A DNA stretch of 64,000 bases from Dolomedes plantarius (GCA_907164885.2 OU015498.1:124933727-124997726); one strand, 5' to 3'. Counted from the first letter of the stretch, positions 34,986 to 46,199 are shown. Translations and numbers: made by a program. Notes: generated by a model from the letters alone, not told the origin.

Positions 34986-37900
34986 ACTAGCTGAAGTACC
35001 CGGCGTTGCCCGGAATTTTAAGAAGGTTTGTTAACCAAAATCAATTTAAAAAATTAACACAGTATAAATTAGCCAAAAAAAAGCATGTGAAATGTTATAC
35101 ATATCTCAGCATTTTGGTAGATGCAGTCTTTCATCATTGTACCACTAAAAGCTATAAAGTAAAAATGTCAAATTGTGGAATGTTTGTTAACCAAAATCAA
35201 TTTAAAAACTTAACACAGTATAAATTACATAACCAAAAAAAAAAAGCATGTGAAATGTTATACATATCTCAGTATTTTGGTAGATGCAGTCTTTCATCAT
35301 TGTACCACTAAAAGCTGTAAAGTAAAAATGTCAAATTGTGGAATGTTTGTTAACCAAAATCAATTTAAAAACTTAACACAGTATAAATTACATAGCCAAA
35401 AAAAAAGCATGTGAAATGTTATACATATCTCAGTATTTTGGTTAGATGCAGTCTTTCATCATTGTACCACTAAAAGCTGTAAAGTAAAAATGTCAAATTG
35501 TGGAATGTTTGTTATCCAAAATCAATTTAAAATCTAAACAATTTAGCAAGATTTAACCTTCTATGTTTGGAGCAAAAGAAGCTGATAAGTAAAACATAAA
35601 ATATACATACATTTATAATAAACCACTAAAAGCTGAAAAGGAAAAATGTCAAATTGTCTTTTTGGAAAGTAAAGCTGAAAAGTAAAAATGTCAATTTGTC
35701 GAATGTTTGTTAACCAAAATCAATTTAAAGACTAAACACAGTATAAATAACATAGAAAAATAAGCATGTGAAATGTTATACACCCAAATAATTTTTAAAA
35801 AATCCAATATAAAAATATATAAATTTATAATTAACTCCTCAGAATTCATCTAGATTTAACCTTTCATCTTCGGAGCAAAAGAAGCTGAAAAGTAAAACAT
35901 AAAATATATACATTTATAATAAACCATTAAAAGCTGAAAAGGAAAAAATGTCAAATTGTCTCTTGGAAAGTTAAGAGTTTTAAAAAGTAAAGCTGAAAAG
36001 TAAAAATGTCATTTTGTCGAATGTTTGTTAAACAAAATTGATTAAAAAAGTAAACACAGCATAAATAACATTTAAAAAAACATGTGAAATGTTATACACA
36101 TCTCAGAATTTTAGTAGATTCAGCCTTTCATTTTTCAAGTTTAAATTAAAAATGTCAAATTGTCTAAAGTTTGTTAACAAAAAGTAATTTAAAAACTAAA
36201 CACAGTATAAATAACATAGATTTAATAACAGTATAAATATCATAAAATATATACATTTATAATAAATCACTAAAAGCTTAAAAGAAAAAATGTCTAGTTG
36301 TCCATATAAATACCTCCATAAATGCAGGATTCTGTAGCCAAAAAAATATATAAATAAAGTATTAAAGTATTTGTTAAAGGCACTGACTGATGAAAAACTT
36401 AACAGAAATCTGCAGTTTGGGCTACACGCACCGTAAATGCAAGATTCTGTAGCAATAATAGAAACATTCTGTCCTTATTAAACTCCATATAAATCTCTGT
36501 TCAATTAAACTGATCCAAATATCATCTGAAGTACCTTCATAAACTATGTTTCTCGTTTCTTGATTCGGGGTTCAATATGAATGTTTGTTAATCAAAGTCA
36601 ACTTAAAAACTAAACACAGTATAAATAGCATAGGAAAAAAAACATGTGAAATGTTATACACATCTCAGAATTTAGATAGATTCAGCCTTTCATCACTAAA
36701 AGCTGAAAAGTAAAATTGTCAAATTGTCTTTTGCCCTGCATGAAAAATTAAACATAGTATAAAAAAGGGATGGGAAATGTCATACACATCAATACTAAAA
36801 AACAACGAATAAATTTTGGTTCGAATTTGACTCTTAGTGTGCTTCAAAATAGTTGAAACTCTTGAAAATATTTGTTCTCAGATGTACGTGCTTCTAAACG
36901 TTGATGACCAGAATAACGCTTGACTATGCAGTGAAGGATATTTATATCTGGGCAGGTATGATTTATGAGTACAACAAAGAGACTCGATTGAATTTCTCTT
37001 TAAGTTAAATGTCAGATTGCAACTCTATGCATTCCATTTGACAATTTGCTAGCATTATATCTATATCGACTGTAAATAGAATAGAAAACATGCAAAAACA
37101 AAAATTGTTTATTTTCCCCGAAGTCCTGAAATCAATTTTAAATTCTTGTACTAAATCGGAAAGTAGGGCTGCGTATTTTATAACATTTTTAGAATTGTGC
37201 TTGGGAAATTAAAATAGTAGCATTAAGATTTTTATGCAGTTATAGGCATTTTAGCTAAATTTCAATAAAAATTACTTCAAATTGACCAATTTATAGAAAA
37301 AGTATGCTATTTACAGTTAAGTTTTCGTTTCTTTTTTTTAATTTTTAAGTGCTATTTTACCATAAAGCACCAAAAAAAACCTTTAAAAAATCATTTTTTA
37401 AAACAAACAAATGGAATAGCTAAACACAAACAGAGTTAACCGTAAATAAATCGCAAAACTGTGCTTAAGTTTAGACTGATTCTTTTTAGTTAAGATATAC
37501 TAATTTTTATGCTTTTAAAAGTACATCGTGAATTATAAAATTAAGAACAATATAAAATACAGTAACGGATTATTGCTTCTTTTAGGAAACAACAAAACAA
37601 TGTTTCAAATTCAAACTTGTGTAACTACTGCCACTCGCTGCTACTGTCGTCTGATGAGCAAAAAAAAAAAAAATTAAATAATTCAATATTATTCTGATTT
37701 TTCAAGCTAGTGGAAAAAATGCCACGCCCACTTTAGAGTCACTTGAAATAATTAAACACACACAAATATATAAATTACACAAAAGGTTTTTTTTTTTTTA
37801 AATTCTGTAATGTGTCTAAATCTCCACTATGGAAATATATCGGAGAATTCCATCATTTTAATAAGAAATTTCTAAAATGAAAATAGCAACAAATAACGTC

Positions 37901-38450
37901 TGTTTATAATCTGAAGACGATGTTAATTTCACTGAAATGTTTTAAAATATAAATTTTAGATAAGAAATATTTAACGCATTTACTACGCATTACATCGTTT
38001 CAATAAGAAATGTCTGAAATGAAAATGGCAACAGAGAACGTTTGTTTACAAAATAACACGGCGAAAATAAACGACGATCGTTAATCGAAATGTCTTAAAG
38101 TATAAAATCTGACTTGAAAGATTATTCTTTTCATTTATTATTCTGGTTTAATATATAACTTGAAACTTTTTGATTTAATTTATTTTTATCTTTTCGCTCG
38201 CTCTCAGCTAACCCTAACGTGGACGCCATATTCAGAGAGATGATGCCACAAAGTGTAACAGCTTACATTTAGTTTCAAAATTGTGGTTTTTTATTAATTA
38301 AAAATCAACGGTAATTAATTTCGATTTTTGAAGTTCTTCAGACCCTCGGCTGTTTTTAAAGACGCCTGTATTTAAAATTTCACGATCGTTGCTCCTAAAC
38401 TGTGGATTTCTATACAATTACAGAGATACAAACATTCATTTTTATATATT
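34986..38450 (+). repeat. 3.5-kb non-coding repeat starting ACTAGCTGAAGTACCCGG
   Basis: It starts in (TA)n with ACTAGCTGAAGTACCCGGCG and ends with TACAAACATTCATTTTTATA then the next (TA)n. It includes a tandem-repeat block (35026-35560) with decayed copies as far as about 36600, then AT-rich sequence. I see no transposase or RT. Its start is similar to the reverse complement of the end of the neighbouring 34230-34979 repeat. Confidence 0.6.
35026..35560. repeat. ~160-bp tandem repeat
   Basis: GTTTGTTAACCAAAATCAAT recurs at 35026, 35183, 35345 and, with one change, 35507: spacings of 157, 162 and 162 bp. Units also share GCATGTGAAATGTTATACA and GATGCAGTCTTTCATCA. Degenerate units continue near 35705, 36017 and 36580. 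A 101-codon frame (35006-35311) is a translation of this repeat and not a gene. Confidence 0.88.
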
Positions 38451-38491
<41 letters not shown>

Positions 38492-38493
<2 letters not shown>

Positions 38494-39422
38494 GGGTGAT
38501 TATAATTAAACTTCCCCTATAAACGGCATCCTACAGCGCAAACGGGTGAACGGAATGCAACGAAATTTTGTATATGGGCTATACACGAGATGCGCTCACG
38601 GAATTTTGAAGAAAAAAATATTAGTTTCAAAATGTCCATCAGAGGGCGCCTTTTCGGGAAAAACATGAAATTTAACACAATAAACTACCAAAACGGAATA
38701 CAGAAACAATATTAACATTTATTGACTAGTTTCTGATCACCTTGTCATCGAACCACATTAAGTAAAGGTAAGGGAGAAACAAAAACAGTTCAGTTTGCAG
38801 TAACAAGAACAGATTAGGACGAAATTGCACAAGAGAAACAGTTGTTAATCGTGTTCAGGACGATGTATAGGGTTATGGGGCTATTTAAAAAGTCTGGTGT
38901 ATCGTGGAAGTGTTGCGACGTTGAATGACTTACAGAACTCCATAACGCTTCATGTGCGAAGCCTCACGATCGGTTACGATCTGCTGTCGAACACACTGTC
39001 CATCGACTTGAAATTTTGCAGGTGAATGAAGGTGGTCACGTGGAGCAGCTTTCCCTACATCGTCCTGGGCACGATTAACAACTGCTCCTCTTGTGCAATT
39101 TCGTCCTGATCTGTTCTTGTTTCTGCAAACTGAACTGTTTTTGTTTCTCCCTTACTTTTACTTAATGTGGTTCGATGGCAAGGTGATCAGAAAATAGTCA
39201 ATAAATGTTAATATTGTTTCTGTATTCCGTTTTGGTCATTTATTGAGTTAAATTTCATGTTTTTTCCGAAAAGTGCCCTCTGGTGGACATTTTGGAACTA
39301 AATTTTTTTTTCGAAATTCCGTGAGCGCATCTTGTGTATAATACAAAATTTCATTGCATTCCGTTCACCCGTTTGCGCTGTAGGATGCCGTTTATAGGGG
39401 AAGTTTAATTATAACCAACCGG
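38492..39422. mobile_element. foldback element from a mariner-type transposon, long arms
   Basis: Arms of about 390 bp (38492-38880 and about 39033-39422) are inverted copies; the outer ends are CCGGGTGATTATAATTAAAC and its near-mirror. TA borders both ends (38490-38491 and 39423-39424), inside the TA tract of the host MITE. The ~150-bp centre and the start of the right arm encode a transposase tail. Confidence 0.87.
38879..39078 (+). pseudogene. mariner-type transposase C-terminus
   Basis: From 38879 the frame reads GYLKSLVYRGSVATLNDLQN, then SITLHVRSLTIGYDLLSNTL and SIDLKFCR. After one frame change it ends LEILQVNEGGHVEQLS, with a stop at 39076-39078. The W-G-Y-L-K-x-x-VY start and the N-G-G-H-x-E ending are typical of the last ~65 residues of mariner-related transposases found in insects and arachnids. 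The rest of the protein is absent. Confidence 0.7.
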
Positions 39423-39892
39423 TATATATATATATATATATATATATATAAGAAAAAAACGTCTTCTAATTTTAAATTTAAACTCATTTAGTATTAGGTC
39501 TACGATTATATAATTTTGGGCTATGAAAAGAAAAAATACTCAGGGCATTTTTTTTTGGGGGGGAGGGGCTATTGCCCTACTTCTTCCCCTTTGGAGCCGC
39601 CATTGGATGCAGAAATGTTTTGAATGTATATGTCTTAGCGATTTTCAAGACATTTTTCTTTATTTGTCATCAATAGTAGTACACGATGCTTTCCTAATGA
39701 GTAATGCTAAGAAGCTAATTCTTTATGTAAATTCAAGTTTACTGTGAGATTTTATTTCTTTACATAAAATTGGAGATAAATACCATTTAGTTTGAGGGAG
39801 ACATTTTAATTAGCCCCAGAAGCATTGAAAAAAAATGCATCTATATATTAAACTTAGAGTTGTAAAATAATTCTGAAAATATTGTTACGTTT

Positions 39893-40695
39893 CCTGGGTT
39901 CGATGGGATTGAATAAATTCTCTTCAGAAAGTGCACACAAAATAAAATGTATTAATCTATAAATTCTTCAGGCGCATACACGAATTCAAACAGAAAACAC
40001 GTAACAACTGTCTTGTATACCAGTGCTCCCCAACCTTTTTATTGCCGCAGACCGGTCAATGTTTGATAATTTTACTGCGGCCCGCTGAGGGGGGGGGGGA
40101 CGTTGATTGTTTATATTTTAGCTTGTTTTGATTTAATAATTTTAATTTAATTGTACTTAAACATGCCTTCAAAATAAAGTACAGTTACACCAAAAAAATG
40201 AATATAAAGTGATTTAACATTTTAACTCACTAGAACGCTAAATCAATGAGAACCCTGAGCTTGTGGCCCTAAGATGGCGGCCCGGTACCATTTAATCCAC
40301 AGACCGGTACCTGTCCTCTGCCCGAGGGTTGGGGACCACTGTTCTATACAACAGAAAACTCTAAAAATACTTGTAAGGATAACAGAGTCTTCAATACAAT
40401 ATACGCCTAACGCACTTTCAATACATTCAATTCTCAGCAGAAAAGAATGAGTTCCAATGCCAATCTGAGGTGTATTTATAGACTTTCAAAGCGTGCCCTA
40501 TCGGCCGACCAGCTAGAAATAACTGGAACATTCCAGAATGGCCTAGAAGGTTGGCGAACATTTGGTGTCATATCGCCAAATTTAGAGATATATCGCCAAA
40601 TTTGGCGACCAAAATAAGTCCCCCTAATCCATCGCCAATTTGGCGATAACTCTCCTATTTGAAGAGATTACCATAGACTCGTAAAATTCGTAACA
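39893..40695 (-). mobile_element. solo LTR (Gypsy-like) interrupted by a hAT MITE
   Basis: It begins TGTTACG and ends GTAACA, and ATAT flanks both sides (39889-39892 and 40696-40699), a 4-bp duplication. Without the nested MITE it is about 474 bp. On the minus strand a TATA-like TCTATAAATACACC lies at about 40470-40483. No internal region is present, so it is a solo LTR left by recombination. The superfamily is inferred from the TGT..ACA ends and 4-bp duplication. Confidence 0.7.
40021..40341. mobile_element. hAT MITE, 321 bp
   Basis: The ends CAGTGCTCCCCAACC and GGTTGGGGACCACTG are inverted, with flanks TTGTATAC (40013-40020) and TTCTATAC (40342-40349) matching at 7 of 8. Subterminal GACCGGT motifs are mirrored. 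Non-coding. Confidence 0.88.
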
Positions 40696-40699
40696 ATAT

Positions 40700-41257
40700 A
40701 ACTTGGAGTTTGTGTCCCCCCCCTTTTTTAAAATTTTGTTGTGCACTTATCCAGGTTCTGTAAAAACGTAGTTTAAATTGTGCTTTGATTATAATTTTAA
40801 AAACTACCAAATAACTTCTAGAAAAAGTCTTCAAACTGTAAGTTTATATATTTGTTAAGTTTATTTTGCGTAAAAAAGTATCGATCGAGGCAGGATGAAT
40901 AATCCAGACAGTTATTTCAGAGAGTTAAAAAGATACATTAAAACCAATGGAGATTGTTTTTCCTTTGAAATGAAAAAAAGAATATCATTTCAGTGACGAA
41001 AAGTACACGACACGCTATTGAAAGAGGAGAATTTAAGTCATTTATATGGTTACTTGTAGAGAATAATACAGTTTAATTGGATTTCATTTGAATATTTTAC
41101 TGTTACATTTAAGGTTCAAAACATACTCTCAAACTTTTCTAGCAAGCGTCGAAATATTTGGTCCTATTACTCCAGGTTCTGTAAAATATGATCATAGGAG
41201 TTTAAATTTAAAGTACAAAGAGACTTATTATTTGAAATGAGTGAACTTTTACAACAG
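40700..41257. other. no gene recognised
   Basis: AT-rich sequence between the solo LTR and the inverted arm of the Penelope-like relic. Confidence 0.4.
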
Positions 41258-41508
41258 ATAAATAATCCAACAGAGATAGATAAAAATAATACGAATATAG
41301 ACAAAAAACAAACGGAAATCAAGCACTCTGGGCATCCACGCACCAACGGCAAGATTCTGTATAAGTGCCGGAACTGAACCATAAAACGACATAGAGGTAA
41401 CCGACAGGTCTCGTCATCAGGGAGCCTAACCATATAAGTTACCTCAAGGGGAACTTTCTGAATAGGATGCAGGTAAACCCAAAAGACATCCCAAGGCCCC
41501 GAGCCCCA
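41258..41508 (-). repeat. left inverted arm of the Penelope-like relic
   Basis: About 250 bp here are the reverse complement of 43676-43922 with few differences, from AAATAATCCAACAGAGATAG to CCAAGGCCCCGAG. Penelope-like elements are known to carry LTR-like arms in either direct or inverted orientation, which fits, but the class assignment depends on the RT between the arms. The 114-codon and 88-codon frames over these arms are mirror translations of the same repeat. Confidence 0.8.
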
Positions 41509-41759
41509 CAAGTAAGCAATTAGTAAAAAGAAAATGAAAAGACAAACACAACTAGCAGTATGGGCTCAACGCACCATACATGCAAGCACACAAATAATCC
41601 TAATGCAAAGTAAAAGATGCATACACTCCCCAATTCCGTAAGTGACGGCAGCCAATTCTATCCTAAAAGTTACGTCATTGTAACATTACTATAGCGCCAC
41701 CCCCCATTACAGCTTAACCGAATGAAAACATAAAAACTATTCTAAACATCTTTAAAAAT

Positions 41760-43668
41760 TCCTGAGTCTTAAGTGCCATTTTTTTAAAACTTTTAAATTG
41801 CCGAAATTTTTAGGGAAATCGTTTTTACTTAAGTTTTCCTCGAAAATACTACAATCCTCCAAAAAATCCCCAGCGTTGTTACATATGTTTTTTATTCTGT
41901 AAAGTTGTGAGTAAAAAATATTTTAATACATTTTATAGTTTAAGTTGCTATGGAAATTTGTAAACGTAATAACCTCGAAGTTAAAATCTAACCTTTTATC
42001 ATATATCCCTATTTTTATTTCTCTATTTTGAATTTCAATTTTTAAATCCAGATAAGTCGCACAAAGATTATTATCGTTAGTCCGGTTTAAAGTTAGTTAC
42101 TTTGGGTAGATTTGATTAAGAAATTCCAAATCGCTGCAGTTAAAAATTATGAGGTCATCAATATATCTAAATCCGGTAACATTATTTGAGTGAAGAAATT
42201 TAGTTTCGTAAAAATGTAAGAATATGTTGGCAAATGCACTAGAATAGCTATTTTCCATAGGTATACCCTTTATCTGTTTAAAGAAACATAAGCTATTAAA
42301 GAGGTAGTTTTCAAAAATATTAAATTTACATAAAAATGAATATGTTTAACCGTCCACACCCGAAGGTTATACGGTAAAAATCCGCTAGACACATCGATCC
42401 CACAGTAATCTACCAGACGGGGCCCACAGGCAGCCCGGAGGGAACAAATCTGCCCCCAACCAGCCACCAAGTAGACATTTAATTAATTCCTAATTAAGAA
42501 TCTATTTCATTCAGCAACACTATAGAAAAATAAGCGCTCGCAATACCATAGCTAAAGAATGATTAAGCCAAATTAATTTTATCATTACACTTTGTAAAGC
42601 ATTATATCCGAAATATCCTAGCCTTTGTTACTGGTTGCACCCAGCTTTGGCCGAATTATATTTTCCTTTCATTTTTTTCCTCTTTTTCCTTCCTCACATT
42701 ACCCCCTTTTTTCTTTTTCCTTTTCTTTTACAATAATACAATTACACATACTGTACACTAAAACAATTATACACAATATACATTGCAATAATACAACTAT
42801 CCATAATAAACAATAATACAATACAGTAACAATAATACTGTTAATACAAATATATATCAATACAAATATATTATTTACCGATGCATATGTAGCAACAGAT
42901 ATATGACAATATATATAGTAGTACCGTCACGGTAACACAGCAGCAGTATCTATTACATAAATATTACTACATCTTTTATATTAGTACACTAATTACATAC
43001 ACATAGCAACTTGATTTGGGTAGATAATGAAACACTATTTAAGTACACAATACAACCATTTAGATACACAATGCAACATAATCTAGATATTCAATGCTAC
43101 AGTTTTATATTTCAGTACTACAATCAATTTGCACTTCGCTACCATTTATGCACACCTTACTAATTTAATAATAATACAATACGCCATTGAAGATAAAACA
43201 CTGCTGTGCAGTTAAGAAGCGATACAACTCCTTTTAGTCGCTTATTATAACAAAGTAAACACAATGAAGCTCAGTTTAAATATATTATTCTACTGTTTTG
43301 AAGCCCGTTACATGAACACTAACACACGATATTAATAAATAATACCCTATCACATTTCCAAATGGAATATACACAAATGGACATGATACTAACAATTTAC
43401 TCAATACACTGTTGAAATACACAATTCTCAATTCCAGGACCAGTAGCTTAGAAGATACAAAAACTACAATAAAAAGAAACGCAAGAAGCAACTTAATTAC
43501 CCAATGTCCCCATGTCATGAAGACCCAGGCACACATGGCAATTGTAATTTTACATAAATCAATCCAGTCACATTTTAAGATTAAAGTACTATCTAAATAA
43601 GCATCATAAATTTCTGAACAGATAATCATCAAATTATCATGCGGAATACTGGTAAACAGGTTTTCCAT
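41760..43668 (-). pseudogene. reverse transcriptase relic, Penelope-like
   Basis: On the minus strand 43560-43668 reads ENLFTSIPHDNLM, an early RT motif. After AT-rich, microsatellite-like sequence the RT resumes at about 42290: FKQIKGIPMENSYSSAFAN, FLHFYETKF, then GFRYIDDLIIF with the YxDD catalytic pair. After a stop and frame change it continues CATYLDLKIEIQNREIKI and IYDKRLDFNF. This order and the F-R-Y-I-D-D signature match RTs of Penelope-like and related LTR-less retroelements. No GIY-YIG endonuclease was seen. The gene has at least two frame breaks plus a low-complexity gap of several hundred bases. Confidence 0.65.
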
Positions 43669-43675
43669 CCAAGGA

Positions 43676-43922
43676 CTCGGGGCCTTGGGATGTCTTTTGG
43701 GCTTACCTGCATCCTATTCAGAAAGTTCCCCTTGAGGTAACTGATATGGTTAGGCTCCCTGATGACGTGACCTGTCGGTTACCTCTATGTTGTTTTATGG
43801 TTCAGTTCCGGCACTTATACAGAATCTTGCCGTTGGTGCGTGGATGCCCAGCGTGCTTGATTTCTGTTTGTTTTTTGTCTATATTCTTATTATTTTTATC
43901 TATCTCTGTTGGATTATTTATT
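43676..43922 (+). repeat. right inverted arm of the Penelope-like relic
   Basis: Mirror of 41258-41508. Both arms conserve a CTGATGA followed by a CGA/TCG or CGT/TCG mini-stem, enclosed by the 8-bp pair GAGGTAAC and GTTACCTC. Confidence 0.8.
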
Positions 43923-44207
43923 TGTTTTTTTCATTGTGGGGATATGAAGCTTCTGCGCTATCCTCTATTGAAAATGTTTTATGTTTTCTTTGCAGGATAT
44001 GTTTTATGTTAAAGTGATTTAGCAGTCTATGCTTGAATTTTAATTTTTGTTTATTTCTATTGTTTATATTTTACTTTTACAACAGAGTCACAGATGCTGG
44101 AGGTAGTCAATTATTTGCCTTTCTCAGATAAACATAGTTTGCAAATTACGGAGATAATATTGTTATCATATCGTCTGGGCCATCTGGAGTTGATATTGTA
44201 CTTAGGA

Positions 44208-45756
44208 TAAGGTGACCAGACGTCCCGCTTTTGGCGGGACAGTCCCGATTTTTAACAATTTGTCCCGCGTTCCGCGACGCTTTAAAAAAGTCCTGATTTT
44301 TGGAAAGAATGCACGACAAGCTAGGGAACGGCGGGAGAACGGAAAGGGAATATACGGTTTTCGGCGGCCATGTGGCTATTTAGCCAGGATATGAATTTTA
44401 TATTATTTTTGTTAATACAATAATGTTAAACTTTAAACCTTAATCAAACATTATTGGTGTTGGTTGTGCAGCGCACATAATACATAACGCCATTCAAACA
44501 GCTGCTGACTTGTTGCCCGTAAATGTGGAAAATATTATTAAAATATATTCTTATTTCTATATATTATACACTGTGCGTGTTGAAATGCTAAAAGAATTTT
44601 GTGAAACTGCGGAAGTCGAATACCAGAAAACACTTGGATATAGTAAAACGAGCTGGTTAGCTCTTTTGCCAGCTGTCGAAAGAATTTTGAAAATATACGA
44701 TCCATTGAAATCCTACTTTCTATCACAGGATAAGTATTCTAGAATTTTAGAAGAGTTTTTTTGAAAAAGAATCTTCAAATATTTGGCTAGAGTTTGTACA
44801 CAATCAAGCAGTTCTTTTTCAAAATGCTATAAAACTTATTGAAGGTGACAAAATTTCGGTAATCGAAGTAGCAAATGAAGTTAATAATTTAAAATTTCAG
44901 TGTCAAGAGCGATTAGAAAATAATTTTCTTCCGTTAACTATCCGTAATAGTATAAGCCAGCTAGAAGAACAAGGTGCAATAAATCGTGCAGATATCACGA
45001 ATCACGTCAAAAAGTTCTATAGTAACTGCATAGATTATTTAGAAGAGTGGATGGTACATTACAATGATAGAGAACATTTTCATTGGGTTACATTAAAACA
45101 AGAACTTAATTGGAATGATGTGCAAAAATTATTCGATCATATTACTCAAAATTTTCCATATAGAAATATTTCCGAAAATGATCTTTTTAATGAGGTATCA
45201 TTATTAAAAAAATTATTGATAAGGAAAAGGTTTAATCTTGGGCATCAGCAAAAATCCCAATAGAGAACAAATGGTTAGAAATATTTCATTATTTTGAAAC
45301 AAACCATGTTTCATACAATAATGCACTAAAAATTGTGGAATACGCGCTGTCCTTACCAGGAACTAATGCTCCGTTTTTTCTACGGTAAATAAAGTGTGGA
45401 CATCAGAAAAATCACAATTAAGTGTTGAGACTTTGAAAGCCATTTTATGTGTGAAATATAATTTAACAAATTCTTGTGAAAAATTTCATGACCTTGTAAA
45501 CAATGACAGCAATCTACTAAAAGAAATTCACGCAAATGAGAAATATACCAAAGAATAAAATAATACTATACATAATTTTTTTATTTATTATATTTTTAAA
45601 TTGTACTTATGTTGAAATAAAAAAATATATTACAATACTATTTTTGTGTTCTACGAAAATTTTTGGTGCTCCATATAGACCGAATTTTTAATCAAGACCC
45701 CTTTCCCCCCGGTCAATGGTGTCCCGCTTTACCAATGTTAAAATCTGGTCACCTTA
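44208..45756 (+). mobile_element. hAT-like element with TAAGGTGACCAGA ends
   Basis: The ends TAAGGTGACCAGACGTCCCG and TCTGGTCACCTTA are inverted; GCGGGAC motifs are mirrored further in. Flanks ACTTAGGA (44200-44207) and ACTTAAGC (45757-45764) match at 6 of 8. The interior encodes a broken transposase whose N-terminal half has been deleted. Confidence 0.78.
44440..45558 (+). pseudogene. hAT-type transposase, C-terminal half, disrupted
   Basis: The plus strand reads NALxxxAADLLPVNVENII in broken form, then EMLKEFCETAEVEYQKTLGY and SKTSWLALLPAVERILKIY. After a frame change at about 44765 come WLEFVHNQAVLFQNAIKLI and later FPYRNISENDLFNEVSLLKK. The last piece (after about 45355) has GTNAPF, STVNKVWTSEKSQLSVET and LKAILCVKYNL, the hAT C-terminal dimerisation block. 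Stops and frameshifts at about 44764, 45261 and 45390 break it. The DNA-binding and first catalytic regions are missing. Confidence 0.72.
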
Positions 45757-45819
45757 ACTTAAGCATTTAATGGTATTGTGGTCTAAAGATCGCTGGTTCA
45801 ATGGCGCAGAAGAAATCAA

Positions 45820-46199
45820 AGTGCCCAGTTAGCAAGAGCAGCGGTCCAGTGATCTGAACGTCCCTGGTTCGATGCTCGTCGCTGCAAATCTACCACCGTG
45901 TTCACTAATGATGGCCGGAACACGTAAAATAGGGCGTGGCTTCAATGTCCTCCCAGTTCTCAAATTTACCTCTGGAGGTACGGGGTCAAGTGTTCCGGTC
46001 TCGTCCCTTGACTCGGTTCAAAATTGCGGAACCGGTCATGTAGCCAAGTCGGACTCCGACCCTTGTGTACTAAAGGGACCTCAAAACAGGAGGCACCGAC
46101 CTCAAAACAGGAGCCGCACCTTCATCGCCCATAGTCTTCGGGACTTGATCTGATGTTACTGTCGGTCAAGGGGCATAAGCAAGAACACAACAACAACAG
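45820..46199 (+). repeat. SINE, long copy with tRNA-like head
   Basis: A B-box-like GGTTCGATGCTC lies at about 45869. The body includes TCGGACTCCGACCCTTGTG and CAGGAGCCGCACC and ends GGGGCATAAGC then CAACAACAAC. Body and tail match 15627-15820. A short internal duplication of CTCAAAACAGGAG is present at about 46080-46110. The 93-codon frame at 45872 lies within it and is not a gene. Confidence 0.75.

Larger units (their letters stand above)
34107..39605. mobile_element. hAT-like MITE, copy B, inflated by nested insertions
   Basis: The left half (CAGGGGCGGCTCCAGTCC, a G-run, CAACGTCGACTCTTAGGG, TA tract) and the right half (CTTCTAATTTTAAATTTAAA ... GGAGCCGCCATTG) match the two halves of copy A (6399-6650). 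Flanks GATGCAAA (34099-34106) and GATGCAGA (39606-39613) match at 7 of 8, so both halves come from one insertion event. The ~5.2 kb between is made of later insertions into the TA tract. Confidence 0.88.

Noticed and set aside
35006..35311. 101-codon frame with repeated VNQNQFK units
   Set aside because: It is the translation of the ~160-bp tandem repeat.
42625..42816. 63-codon frame rich in F and S
   Set aside because: It is a pyrimidine-rich, low-complexity stretch inside the Penelope-like relic.
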